The notes under the pieces were generated by a model that worked only from the letters and a program-made list of their open reading frames with translations, made no database searches and was not told the DNA's origin. The translations under genes and the position numbers were made by a program. From NCBI GenBank assembly GCA_958352855.1, contig CATWQE010000121.1, positions 1 through 5,542 on the forward strand: 5,542 bases of DNA, in the 5' to 3' direction. The first letter of the stretch is position 1. Each line of letters opens with the position of its first letter. Below, piece by piece: positions 5,531-5,542 of the stretch. Source of the stretch: an uncultured Bacillota bacterium (GTDB lineage Bacteria; Bacillota; Clostridia; Lachnospirales; Lachnospiraceae).

Positions 5531-5542
5531 TTATACCCCTTT
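5531..5542 (-). CDS. Possible last codons of xseA (exonuclease VII large subunit)
   Basis: Reading in from the right edge, one frame gives AAA GGG GTA TAA, a lysine-glycine-valine end with a stop 3 bases before the xseB ATG. Exonuclease VII large-subunit genes commonly precede xseB at such spacing, so this may be the xseA terminus. Three codons cannot identify a gene, so the call rests on gene order alone. Confidence 0.3.
   Translation of the reverse strand, partial: KGV
5536..5542 (-). promoter_or_regulatory. Ribosome-binding site for xseB
   Basis: AAAGGGG lies 8 bases before the xseB ATG at the very edge of the window and supports that start. It would overlap the end of any upstream gene, consistent with a continuing operon to the right. 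Confidence 0.65.

Overview
The window is a compact block of housekeeping genes, all on the minus strand, so transcription runs from high to low coordinates. In transcription order they are: a possible last few codons of xseA (right edge), xseB (exonuclease VII small subunit), ispA (short-chain prenyl diphosphate synthase), dxs (1-deoxy-D-xylulose-5-phosphate synthase), tlyA (S4-domain rRNA 2'-O-methyltransferase family), nadK (NAD kinase), argR (arginine repressor) and the 5' part of recN (DNA repair ATPase, cut by the left edge). The order and the protein sequences point to the Firmicutes, most likely a member of the Lachnospiraceae or a close clostridial relative. This is judged from remembered gene order and protein flavour, not from a search.

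The layout is very tight. xseB and ispA overlap by up to 29 bases. ispA and dxs are 13 bases apart. dxs and tlyA share a 4-base ATGA overlap. tlyA and nadK are separated by 2 bases, nadK and argR by 13 with the preferred argR start, and argR and recN by 23. No gap is long enough for a promoter plus terminator, and I see no terminator hairpin followed by a T-run at any junction. The simplest reading is one polycistronic message with several translationally coupled junctions, whose promoter lies to the right of the window and whose end lies to the left.

The genes serve different processes. Dxs makes the entry metabolite of the MEP isoprenoid pathway, and the IspA-type synthase condenses the resulting C5 units into farnesyl- or geranylgeranyl-type diphosphates. 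NadK supplies NADP(H), which the MEP pathway also consumes at its reductoisomerase step. TlyA acts on ribosomal RNA. XseB and RecN act in DNA metabolism, and ArgR senses arginine.

All catalytic motifs I checked are intact and I find no pseudogene, mobile element, CRISPR array or RNA gene. The region is ordinary conserved core genome rather than a new system. The points most worth a second look are local: an in-frame A AAA AAA slippery heptamer flush against the dxs stop codon that would fuse Dxs to TlyA after a -1 shift, uncertain starts for argR and ispA, a nadK start without a good ribosome-binding site, and an unusual residue next to the first aspartate-rich motif of the prenyl synthase.
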